A DNA stretch of 6,338 bases from a bacterium F11. GTDB lineage: Bacteria > Elusimicrobiota > Elusimicrobia > F11. Numbering within the stretch: position 1 is the stretch's first letter; each line of letters starts with the position of its first letter. A model generated the notes under the pieces. That model was not told the DNA's origin. It saw only the letters and a list, made by a program, of their open reading frames with translations, and searched no databases. Location of the stretch: positions 1-6,338 of the forward strand of contig MSYE01000216.1 in the NCBI GenBank assembly GCA_002176905.1, written 5' to 3'. The position numbers and the translations under genes were made by a program. Positions 1 to 5,483 of this stretch are shown here, in pieces.

Positions 1-94
1 TTTTAAAGGAGTTCAATATGCCATTCCGCCAGCGGCAATTATTCCGATTTTTCTATTTATAAAAAGCCGTCTCCCCCATATCAGTAAGATGTAG
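1..94 (+). CDS. 3' end of an unidentified, probably membrane, protein (partial)
   Basis: Reading in frame from base 2, the plus strand is open from the left edge to a TAG at 92-94 and gives about 30 C-terminal residues. They form a proline-containing hydrophobic stretch (YAIPPAAIIPIFLFI) followed by a basic K-S-R and a short polar tail, which looks like a last membrane helix with a positively charged flank. The stop lies 17 bases from the stop of the minus-strand zinc-ribbon gene, a plausible tail-to-tail arrangement. A second plus frame is also open from the edge but stops at 62. Coding status rests only on the composition of this short fragment, and no family can be named. Confidence 0.4.
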   Translation, partial: FKGVQYAIPPAAIIPIFLFIKSRLPHISKM

Positions 95-111
95 CAAATT
101 CCCCTTTGCCG

Positions 112-630
112 CTACTTCTTTTTTCCGCAATAGGGACAGGCCACCCAATCTTCTTCGATGATGCGGTGGCAAGATTCACAGAGAGATTTGACAGAGGCAC
201 TGCAATAGGGACAGAAAGCATAGTCGGGCCTGAGCGTTTTTGAACATTTTCCACACGCAGGAACGGAAAAGGATTCTGGCGAAAATTTCTGAAGTTTATC
301 TTCACTTTTTTTCTCGATTTGGATGGCTGTCATGAGGCCTTTTTCATTCAACGCACCCTCCAAAAGTTCTGCTAGTTTCTTTGCTTGGCTTCCTTCGAAT
401 TTGTGCGTTCTGTCTCCTGTTTTGATGTTGAAGGTCCGTAACAGTTGCCCTTTGTGTTCCAATGCGTTGATATCCCGAAAGGGAATTTCAATATCTTTGG
501 CTCCCATGGCTTTATCAAGCGCGCTCGTGGGGGAAAAAATAATTTTTGAATCATCAACCCGAACTTCTCCACCTTGAGCAAGCAGAGATCCAACATAATA
601 ATTAACACGCAATTTTTCTTCACCTGGCAT
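112..630 (-). CDS. GRAM/PH-like domain protein with tandem C-terminal zinc ribbons
   Basis: This is a 172-residue soluble protein with no signal peptide or membrane helix. Residues about 8-95 are a beta-rich segment ending in an amphipathic helix (SQAKKLAELLEGAL), which resembles the small GRAM/PH-like fold. A charged linker follows. The C-terminus holds two treble-clef/zinc-ribbon units with identical spacing, CX2C-X10-CPYC: Cys126, 129, 140, 143 and Cys151, 154, 165, 168. All eight ligands are present, so two zinc ions are expected. Such double zinc ribbons usually mediate protein or nucleic-acid contacts; the actual role is unknown. I chose the ATG at 630 because GGGAGG lies 10 bases upstream of it. 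An in-frame ATG at 651 (7 residues longer) has no Shine-Dalgarno of its own and lies upstream of that site. The gene has its own promoter at 708-736, so it need not be co-transcribed with the rescue-factor gene upstream. Confidence 0.82.
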   Translation of the reverse strand: MPGEEKLRVNYYVGSLLAQGGEVRVDDSKIIFSPTSALDKAMGAKDIEIPFRDINALEHKGQLLRTFNIKTGDRTHKFEGSQAKKLAELLEGALNEKGLMTAIQIEKKSEDKLQKFSPESFSVPACGKCSKTLRPDYAFCPYCSASVKSLCESCHRIIEEDWVACPYCGKKK

Positions 631-640
631 TGTCTTATTT

Positions 641-646
641 CCTCCC
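641..646 (-). promoter_or_regulatory. Ribosome binding site deciding the zinc-ribbon gene start
   Basis: GGGAGG on the minus strand sits 10 bases before the ATG at 630 and after the alternative ATG at 651. This supports the shorter 172-residue product. Confidence 0.75.
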
Positions 647-688
647 TTCATGAAGACTGGTTTTACGAATATTGGCTGTGCTGCTTGC

Positions 689-708
689 TGATGGTACTGA
701 TTCCATCA
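689..708. repeat. Short inverted repeat at the predicted transcription start
   Basis: TGATGG and CCATCA form 6-bp arms around an 8-base centre. They overlap the last base of the -10 box and span the predicted start site near 701. The position fits an operator or a 5' mRNA hairpin, but arms this short can occur by chance. Confidence 0.3.
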
Positions 709-736
709 TAATAAATCGACGGGAGAAAAGGGTCAA
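708..736 (-). promoter_or_regulatory. Sigma70-type promoter for the zinc-ribbon gene
   Basis: On the minus strand there is TTGACC (731-736, 5 of 6 to consensus), a 17-base spacer and TATTAT (708-713, 5 of 6). The expected transcription start is near 701, leaving a leader of about 70 bases before the ATG at 630. It lies entirely in the 129-base gap downstream of the rescue-factor gene, so it would serve the zinc-ribbon gene alone. The quality of both hexamers and the ideal spacing make this the clearest promoter in the window. Confidence 0.7.
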
Positions 737-759
737 GTCTCAATTATCCTTTATTCCCA

Positions 760-1164
760 TCAATAATCATCTCGTGCAAGGGAGCGCCTCAGTTTTTTAA
801 TTTGGGCCCGACGATGTTTCGATTCCAATATCCGTTCCTTGGCTTTTTTGCTGCGTTTGCGGTGTTGGCGTTTGTGTTTTTCGGTGTCGTATCGAATCTT
901 GTTAACTTTGGCCCGCATCATGGCTTCCCATTGATCCGCGAGACGTTTTCTGGCGAGATACCGGTTCCGACTTTGCGACCGTTCTTCTTCGCAGCGAACC
1001 GAAAAACCAGAAGGAATGTGTGTCAGGATAACACAAGTGGAAACCTTGTTCACATTTTGTCCACCGGAGCCTCTGGCGCGAACAAATTTCTCCTGGAGAT
1101 CTGAGGGATGGATATTAAGCCGTTTCAATCTTGCTTGAATTGATTTATAGGCTTCTGTGTTCAT
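760..1164 (-). CDS. GGQ release-factor-like ribosome-rescue protein (MTRFR/ArfB type)
   Basis: This 134-residue protein consists of the class I release-factor hydrolase domain plus a basic tail. Residues 24-80 hold the signature, with GSGGQNVNK at 32-40 and the catalytic GGQ at 34-36. A beta segment follows, ending in HIPSG and an ERSQSRNR loop. Residues 96-127 are extremely rich in Lys and Arg. The stop-codon-recognition domains of RF1/RF2 are absent. Proteins of this build (ArfB/YaeJ, ICT1, MTRFR/C12orf65) hydrolyse peptidyl-tRNA on stalled ribosomes or on split large subunits, and the basic tail anchors them in the ribosome. Wording such as NKVSTCVILTHIPSG looks closer to MTRFR than to E. 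coli ArfB, as far as I recall those sequences. The start codon forms an ATGA overlap with the phosphoesterase stop, with an AAAAGG site just before it, so translation is probably coupled. No gene symbol is given because the subfamily is unresolved. Confidence 0.9.
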   Translation of the reverse strand: MNTEAYKSIQARLKRLNIHPSDLQEKFVRARGSGGQNVNKVSTCVILTHIPSGFSVRCEEERSQSRNRYLARKRLADQWEAMMRAKVNKIRYDTEKHKRQHRKRSKKAKERILESKHRRAQIKKLRRSLARDDY

Positions 1165-2288
1165 GGACCTTTTGGGACAATTTCGAAAAGAGTAATTTCA
1201 GGTGGGGAGAGCACCCGCATCGGCGGCCCCCATGTTCCTGTTCCCCGGCTCGCATAAAGGTTAGTGTCATGAGGGAGAGAATAGAGACCGTTTTGCATGG
1301 GAAAGGCCATCCACGTAAACAGATGAAAGGGGAAAATTTGGCCGCCATGGGCGTGGCCTGAGAGCTGCAAATCAAAAAGCCCGGTTGCATTGGGTTGAAC
1401 CATCGGACGATGTTTGAGAACCAAAGTAAATTGATCGCTTTGTTGTTGTTTAAGAAGTGAAATTTCTTCTTCTGATTTGAGAGGAAGACTATCTTCATCT
1501 ATACCAATCACTTTTATCCGATTTTCTAAGACTGTTGACTGGTTTCTTAATACGGTGAATCCGCTTTTCTGAAGGAAATCAAGACTCTGCTCAACACCAA
1601 CGTATGCTTCGTGGTTACCAAAAACCGCCAATTTGCCTAAAGGCGGAGAAAATCCTCTCCAGAGTTCACTGAGCGTATCAAGGTGATGTGTTTGGGCGTC
1701 AATAATATCTCCTGTGGCAACCAACACATCAGGTTGAAGATCCTTTATTTGGGAAAGAAGGGATTGGAGGGTCTTTTCGCACTGCAAAAGGTCGAGATGA
1801 AGATCGGAAATCTGCACGATGCGCAAGGGATGGGGCCTGTCCTTCAATTTGCTGGACTTGATCTGAATTTTCTCGACTTTCACATGCGCGGCTTCATAGA
1901 AACCATAGAGACCTGTTCCGATCACAACAATCAGACCAATGGTGGCCAAAAGAGGTCCGTGAACAGAGAGGCGTGAAAGGGTGGAGAATCCCTTTGAGAG
2001 TATCCAGACCAAGAGTTCCCATATCCCCACCAAAGCGAAAAGGCTAAAAGCCAACCACAAAAACCCCATCCAGACAAAACCCACCACAGCCAAGAGCCGT
2101 GCAACGAGCTCAAATCCGTATCGTTCAAATACCCTTGTTAACACAGGGGCGACGGTCATCAAACCCATCCAGATCCAAATTCCGAGCTTACCTTTCGGAT
2201 GATGAAGGATGAGGGGGCTAATCCCCCAATACACCAAGGCATGCATGCTGCCGTAAATTGAAAGCACAATGAGGACAAAGAAAATCAT
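1161..2288 (-). CDS. Membrane-anchored calcineurin-like metallophosphoesterase (YkuE/YaeI/LpxG-like)
   Basis: This is a 375-residue protein. The N-terminal ~132 residues are hydrophobic, with about four membrane segments (near 2-24, 36-52, 62-98 possibly as two, and 113-131). The C-terminal domain (about 155-370) has every metal-site block of the family in order: D162-L-H164, G193-D194, GNHE at 224-227, H293 in LKHRP, and GHAHGGQ at 311-317. A dimetal phosphodiesterase or phosphatase is therefore expected, with its catalytic domain held at a membrane face. The multi-helix N-terminus followed by a YkuE-type domain matches TMPPE-like proteins. Related enzymes include YaeI and chlamydial LpxG, which cleaves UDP-diacylglucosamine in lipid A synthesis. 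The substrate here cannot be assigned. The ATG at 2288 has GGTGA 7 bases upstream. The 3' end overlaps the rescue-factor start by 4 bases. Confidence 0.9.
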   Translation of the reverse strand: MIFFVLIVLSIYGSMHALVYWGISPLILHHPKGKLGIWIWMGLMTVAPVLTRVFERYGFELVARLLAVVGFVWMGFLWLAFSLFALVGIWELLVWILSKGFSTLSRLSVHGPLLATIGLIVVIGTGLYGFYEAAHVKVEKIQIKSSKLKDRPHPLRIVQISDLHLDLLQCEKTLQSLLSQIKDLQPDVLVATGDIIDAQTHHLDTLSELWRGFSPPLGKLAVFGNHEAYVGVEQSLDFLQKSGFTVLRNQSTVLENRIKVIGIDEDSLPLKSEEEISLLKQQQSDQFTLVLKHRPMVQPNATGLFDLQLSGHAHGGQIFPFHLFTWMAFPMQNGLYSLPHDTNLYASRGTGTWGPPMRVLSPPEITLFEIVPKGP

Positions 2289-2404
2289 AAGAATATCACC
2301 ACGTATGTAAACATAAGTCCCTATTTAACCAAAAAAAGAGATTTGGTCTCAAATTCGTTTTCCGGTTGTGAAAAAAGAGTTAATGTTGGCCGGAAGGAGG
2401 TTTC
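2289..2404. promoter_or_regulatory. Divergent intergenic region with two short inverted repeats
   Basis: These 116 AT-rich bases must carry the promoters for the minus-strand phosphoesterase operon and the plus-strand cyclase-esterase operon. I see no convincing consensus promoter. The best minus-strand candidate is TTGGTT, 17 bases, TACATA, which is weak. Two inverted repeats are visible: TATGT-AA-ACATA at 2304-2315, and ACCAAA with TTTGGT (2328-2333 and 2342-2347). The first is close to the phosphoesterase start and could be an operator. Confidence 0.35.
2394..2400 (+). promoter_or_regulatory. Strong ribosome binding site selecting a TTG start
   Basis: AAGGAGG, a near-perfect anti-16S match, ends 4 bases before the TTG at 2405. 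The upstream in-frame TTG at 2366 is followed at once by a stop, and the ATG at 2383 is out of frame. TTG 2405 is therefore the best start, although the spacing is slightly short. Confidence 0.7.
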
Positions 2405-3175
2405 TTGAATCGAATTGTTTTATCTGTGTTGGGTGGTTTTGTTGGGCTTCTTTTTCCCTTGATCTTACTTTTGTGGCGAGCCTTTTTTGCCCGAAAGGCA
2501 TGGTGGGTGAACTGGATCAATGCCGAGTTTAATCGCAGTGGGGAAACCTATGTTGTGCTTGGTCTTGTTGCCGTGGTGGCTCTGGCGGTCGTTGGTTATC
2601 TTGTCGGTCGTCGTAACGATGAATTGGAACACGAATCAGAGACCGTTCAAGATTCGAATTTGGAATTGAGTTTTTTGGCGGCCACCGACAGTCTTACTGG
2701 CTTGTTCAATGGACGTTCCATGCAAGAGCGGTTGGGGATAGAACTTGACAATGCCCATCGCTCCCCCTTGTCTTGTTTGGTGATCGATATCGACCATTTT
2801 AAGCGAATCAATGACAAATACGGCCATCCCTTTGGAGACGAGGTGTTGATCCGCATAGCTTTCGTTTTAAAAAGATCCGTCCGTCGTGTGGATGCGGTTG
2901 GAAGACTGGGCGGAGAAGAATTTCTTATTATCCTTCCTGATATGGCATCGGATCGGGCTGCCCTGGTTGGCGACCGAATCAGAGAAGCGGTCCAAAGTGA
3001 ATCTTTTATCTTTGAGAAAAAAACGGTGCGAGTGGCAGTGAGTGTGGGTGTGGCCGATACCACAAAAACAGGGATAAAAGACAAAGACGCTTTGCTCAAA
3101 GCCGCTGATGAAGCCCTGTATCAAGCAAAAAAAACCGGCCGAAACAAAACAGTAATATGGGAGAGCCAAAAATGA
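2405..3175 (+). CDS. Membrane diguanylate cyclase (GGDEF domain)
   Basis: This 256-residue protein would make c-di-GMP from two GTP. Two membrane helices (about 4-25 and 48-67) flank a short loop that is probably periplasmic, and a linker of about 20 residues leads to the GGDEF domain (about 92-254). The expected blocks are present: ATDSLTGLFN at 93-102, VIDIDHFKRINDKYGHPFGD at 126-145, and the active-site GGEEF at 169-173 (the accepted E variant). An inhibitory I-site RxxD (R160-D163) lies exactly five residues before GGEEF, so the enzyme should be active and product-inhibited. No sensory domain is visible apart from the membrane module, so the input signal is unknown. Translation starts at TTG with a strong Shine-Dalgarno. 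The stop overlaps the esterase start (ATGA, 3172-3175), indicating one operon with coupled translation. Confidence 0.95.
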   Translation: MNRIVLSVLGGFVGLLFPLILLLWRAFFARKAWWVNWINAEFNRSGETYVVLGLVAVVALAVVGYLVGRRNDELEHESETVQDSNLELSFLAATDSLTGLFNGRSMQERLGIELDNAHRSPLSCLVIDIDHFKRINDKYGHPFGDEVLIRIAFVLKRSVRRVDAVGRLGGEEFLIILPDMASDRAALVGDRIREAVQSESFIFEKKTVRVAVSVGVADTTKTGIKDKDALLKAADEALYQAKKTGRNKTVIWESQK

Positions 3176-3813
3176 TAACCCGACTCATTTTTCTAATAAC
3201 CGTTGCGGGGTTGTTGACCTCTTGCGGATCATCAACAAAGAGCGACTATTCTGAAGGCCCGCGGACCCTTGTCTTTTTTGGAGACAGCCTCACCGCTGGG
3301 AAGGGAGTCACATCAGAAGAAGCGTATCCCCATCTCATTCAGGAGAAAATTGACGAGATGGGATGGGATATCAAGGTTGTTAATGCGGGTATCAGCGGAG
3401 ACACCTCAACCGATGGATTGAACCGGATTCATCAGGTTTTGGAAGAAGAAGTCCATTATTTTGTTTTGGCACTTGGGGCCAATGATATGCTCCGTAAAAA
3501 TCCGGCTTCGATAATGGGAGAGAATCTTCAGAAAATATTGGACCTTGTCAAAGAGAAGAACCCAGAGGCAAAACAACTGTTGGTGGGTGTCAAATTTGGA
3601 TTGGTTTTGGGGATGTTTGTTTCTCGTCAATACAAAGATGTCTTTTCCAACCTGGCAGAAGAAAACGATGTGGAATATGTGCCCAATCTTCTTAAAGGGG
3701 TGGTGGGCAAACCCCAGCTTAATTCCTCTGATGGAATCCACCCCAATCCAGACGGCCATAAAAAATTGGCTGCAACCGTGTGGAAAAAATTACAACCCCT
3801 TCTAGAGGATTAA
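3172..3813 (+). CDS. Lipoprotein SGNH/GDSL esterase, TesA-like (lysophospholipase L1/arylesterase)
   Basis: This 213-residue protein has a lipoprotein signal: a short basic start, a hydrophobic core and the lipobox LTSC with Cys18. It should be exported and lipid-anchored. The mature part has the SGNH blocks: GDSL at 37-40 (nucleophile Ser39), Gly76 in NAGISGDTS, GAND at 102-105 (oxyanion Asn104), and DGIH at 187-190 (Asp187 and His190 complete the triad). The arrangement matches E. coli TesA/arylesterase proteins, which hydrolyse acyl esters, thioesters and lysophospholipids; the substrate here is unknown. I chose the ATG at 3172 because GGGAG lies 8 bases upstream and it forms an ATGA overlap with the cyclase stop. 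An in-frame ATG at 3157 would add five polar residues and lacks a site. The 3' end faces the minor-pilin cluster with 13 bases between stops and no room for a separate terminator. Confidence 0.92.
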   Translation: MITRLIFLITVAGLLTSCGSSTKSDYSEGPRTLVFFGDSLTAGKGVTSEEAYPHLIQEKIDEMGWDIKVVNAGISGDTSTDGLNRIHQVLEEEVHYFVLALGANDMLRKNPASIMGENLQKILDLVKEKNPEAKQLLVGVKFGLVLGMFVSRQYKDVFSNLAEENDVEYVPNLLKGVVGKPQLNSSDGIHPNPDGHKKLAATVWKKLQPLLED

Positions 3814-3826
3814 TTCTTTCCTTTGT

Positions 3827-4360
3827 CTAACGAAATGTTGGCGGTTTGATCCCGTCGGGAAGATCAATTTCTGAAACAATACTATTGGGATTATGGGGAT
3901 CGTCTTTGTACACCCTGACTTTTCTTTCTTCTGTTACCAGCCAATATTCCTTGTGATCGCATAGGGCGTAATCAATTTCGCGTTCGGTATTGTCTCTCAA
4001 GGCTGTTCCCTGGCCCACGCCGTTGCAACTGTCAATTGTTTGTCGGTATTCCATATCCTGGAATCGTACCAAGAACACCAATCCGGCCTGAACACGCCGA
4101 AGAGACATCTGATCGCCACCTGTGTTGATATCAAATTCCGCCTCAGACAAACCAGGATCAAGGGAATGACTTAACTTTCTTGGAATGGGATTCTCATCAA
4201 TCACCCGCTTCGAAGGGAATACATGTCCGATATACATCGCCACACCCGTTAAGTATTTCTCAGGAGAGAGAATGGTCTTAAAGGTCACGGCCATCAGAAT
4301 ATAAGATCCTAAGACAATGACAAGGGAAACCATCCCCATAACCATCACAATTTTCTTCAT
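3827..4360 (-). CDS. Membrane-anchored protein of unknown function, last gene of the minor-pilin cluster
   Basis: I do not recognise this 177-residue protein. It starts MKK followed by one long hydrophobic segment (about 4-26), which could be an uncleaved anchor or a signal peptide without an obvious cleavage site. The rest is polar, probably beta-rich and extracytoplasmic. It has two cysteines (Cys112 in DSCNG and Cys134 in ALCDH) that could form a disulfide, and a charged C-terminal region ending in a proline-rich tail. There is no prepilin GF/E motif. The gene lies 31 bases downstream of the dockerin-pilin gene on the same strand, suggesting co-transcription. The leader is AT-rich with no Shine-Dalgarno before the ATG at 4360, so translation may be weak. 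Its position after three pilin-like genes hints at a pilus-related role, but this is guilt by association only. Confidence 0.75.
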   Translation of the reverse strand: MKKIVMVMGMVSLVIVLGSYILMAVTFKTILSPEKYLTGVAMYIGHVFPSKRVIDENPIPRKLSHSLDPGLSEAEFDINTGGDQMSLRRVQAGLVFLVRFQDMEYRQTIDSCNGVGQGTALRDNTEREIDYALCDHKEYWLVTEERKVRVYKDDPHNPNSIVSEIDLPDGIKPPTFR

Positions 4361-4391
4361 GTATTTAAAAATTTACAAAAGAAAAAAGGGA

Positions 4392-4904
4392 TTAGGGACA
4401 GGATTGTTGCCAGTTGGCACTTACGATGTTGAGGTCATCTTGATCAACCATTCCGTCACCTGTTAAATCTCCTTCTTCTCGGGTGCCCGGTTGGTTCCAA
4501 TGTAGAGCGATAATATTCAAATCGACTGCGTTGACAGTCTTATCCAGGTTAACATCTCCCTCCAGCTCGCATTTCTTCTCGAAGAATTCGAATTTGACGG
4601 TTACTTTGTGGCCTTTGGTTGATTTGAAGCTGATGGGGGCCGGTTGATTATTTTTGTCCCAAAGGATGGGGGGGGCACTTCCATCGGGTTTGCGAAGATG
4701 AAATTCTCCTTTTTTGATTCCGGCGTGGGGTAAACCATGGTATTTGTTATCAAAGGTTGTATTGTAAGTGACGGTTCCCTTCTTTTTGGACACATAAATG
4801 GTGATCCCCAATACCGCGTTGGTTAAAATAATCAATACAAAAATAACAATGGCCAGGGCCAATCCTTGCTGGGATCCTTGTTTTTGCCTGGATTTACGTC
4901 GCAT
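4392..4904 (-). CDS. PilX-like minor pilin with C-terminal dockerin-like calcium-loop pair
   Basis: This is a 170-residue protein. Its basic N-terminus (MRRKSRQKQGSQQG) precedes a helix at about 15-37. The form QQG-LALAIVIFVLIILT resembles PilX-type minor pilins, with possible prepilin-peptidase cleavage after Gly14; Glu at +5 is missing (Ile19), as I recall for some PilX/GspK proteins. A beta-rich region follows (about 43-110). Residues 117-128 (D-V-N-L-D-K-T-V-N-A-V-D) and 146-157 (D-L-T-G-D-G-M-V-D-Q-D-D) are two 12-residue EF-hand-like loops, each followed by a helix (LNIIALHW and LNIVSANW). This is the type I dockerin pattern. Cys112 and Cys169 flank the pair and may clamp it. GAGGAG lies 8 bases upstream of the ATG at 4904, and the gap from the PilV-like stop is 15 bases. 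A plain membrane-anchored dockerin protein is the alternative to a pilin. Confidence 0.8.
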   Translation of the reverse strand: MRRKSRQKQGSQQGLALAIVIFVLIILTNAVLGITIYVSKKKGTVTYNTTFDNKYHGLPHAGIKKGEFHLRKPDGSAPPILWDKNNQPAPISFKSTKGHKVTVKFEFFEKKCELEGDVNLDKTVNAVDLNIIALHWNQPGTREEGDLTGDGMVDQDDLNIVSANWQQSCP

Positions 4905-4919
4905 CAGCTTGTCTCCTCT

Positions 4920-5471
4920 TTACTCGTCGTTACTTGCGACTGTTTCTAAAACATGTTTTTGCTGAAATCCTTTTGCCTTCCATGAGGTTGTAACGGTAAT
5001 CAATTTAAAGTTTGTTGGCTCATTTCCCAATCCCACACCCGTTCCGTTTCCTTTGATTGTGATTTCGGATCCATCTTCCGGGACAATCGCATATTTAACT
5101 GTCACATTGTGCTCATAAAAACGGGGAGCCTTCTCATAATGACCATTAAAATCATCAACATCATCCCAATCTTCCAACGTGTTTGTAGATGGAAACGGTT
5201 CGGTTCCATCTACGCCTATCCTTGTTCCTAAGGGAATATAGGAAGGAATATCCGGTGTGGCCTCATCCCATTTTTTTTCCAAAATCCGGTCCATCAATGA
5301 CTTTGCCAACAAAGCCGCTTCAACCGATTTCTTGTGGTCCACCAGCCCCTCTTTGATGTTCCCTATGACTCTTAACAGCGGGAGAATCCCAAACAAGAGA
5401 ACTGCGATGGCAACCATCAGTTCGGTCAAGCTAAATCCTTTTCTATTTTTAATTAGTTTAAAAAACACCAT
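4920..5471 (-). CDS. pilV: Type IV minor pilin, PilV-like prepilin
   Basis: This 183-residue protein has a class III prepilin leader: KNRKG then FSLTELMVAIAVLLFGIL, with cleavage after Gly12, Phe13 becoming the methylated first residue and Glu17 at +5. The helix continues into a segment (AALLAKSLMDRILEKKWDE, 52-70) typical of PilV/GspI-type proteins. The DWDDVDDFNG stretch (101-110) is also common in that group as I recall it. The C-terminal part is a beta-rich globular head. PilV works with the other minor pilins to prime assembly and sit at the pilus tip in the inner membrane/periplasm. GAGGAG lies 6 bases upstream of the ATG at 5471, and the upstream gene stops 12 bases before that ATG, so the cluster is a tight operon. 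The pilV symbol is by family resemblance; a pseudopilin of GspI type is the main alternative. Confidence 0.85.
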   Translation of the reverse strand: MVFFKLIKNRKGFSLTELMVAIAVLLFGILPLLRVIGNIKEGLVDHKKSVEAALLAKSLMDRILEKKWDEATPDIPSYIPLGTRIGVDGTEPFPSTNTLEDWDDVDDFNGHYEKAPRFYEHNVTVKYAIVPEDGSEITIKGNGTGVGLGNEPTNFKLITVTTSWKAKGFQQKHVLETVASNDE

Positions 5472-5483
5472 TAACCACTCCTC

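Noticed and set aside
18..62. A 14-codon plus-strand ORF with AAAGGAG 6 bases before its ATG
   Set aside because: It overlaps the longer edge frame ending at 94, is very short and has no supporting context; the AAAGGAG match is probably chance.
91..115. GTAGC/GCTAC inverted repeat at the stop of the zinc-ribbon gene, as a terminator
   Set aside because: The stem is only 5 bp with a 15-base loop, and no T run follows on either strand.
802..1104. 100-codon plus-strand frame starting MGPTMFRFQ
   Set aside because: It lies opposite the GGQ rescue-factor gene, whose motifs are unmistakable; its hydrophobic character mirrors the Lys/Arg-rich codons of that gene.
2647..3099. 150-codon minus-strand frame inside the cyclase gene
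   Set aside because: It is antisense to a complete GGDEF domain, is Ser/Arg-rich and has no recognisable motif.
4395..4440. TGCC-AACT-GGCA hairpin plus T-rich stretch after the dockerin-pilin gene, as a terminator
   Set aside because: The stem is only 4 bp, lies inside the coding region and is over 20 bases from the T run; the downstream gene probably shares the transcript.
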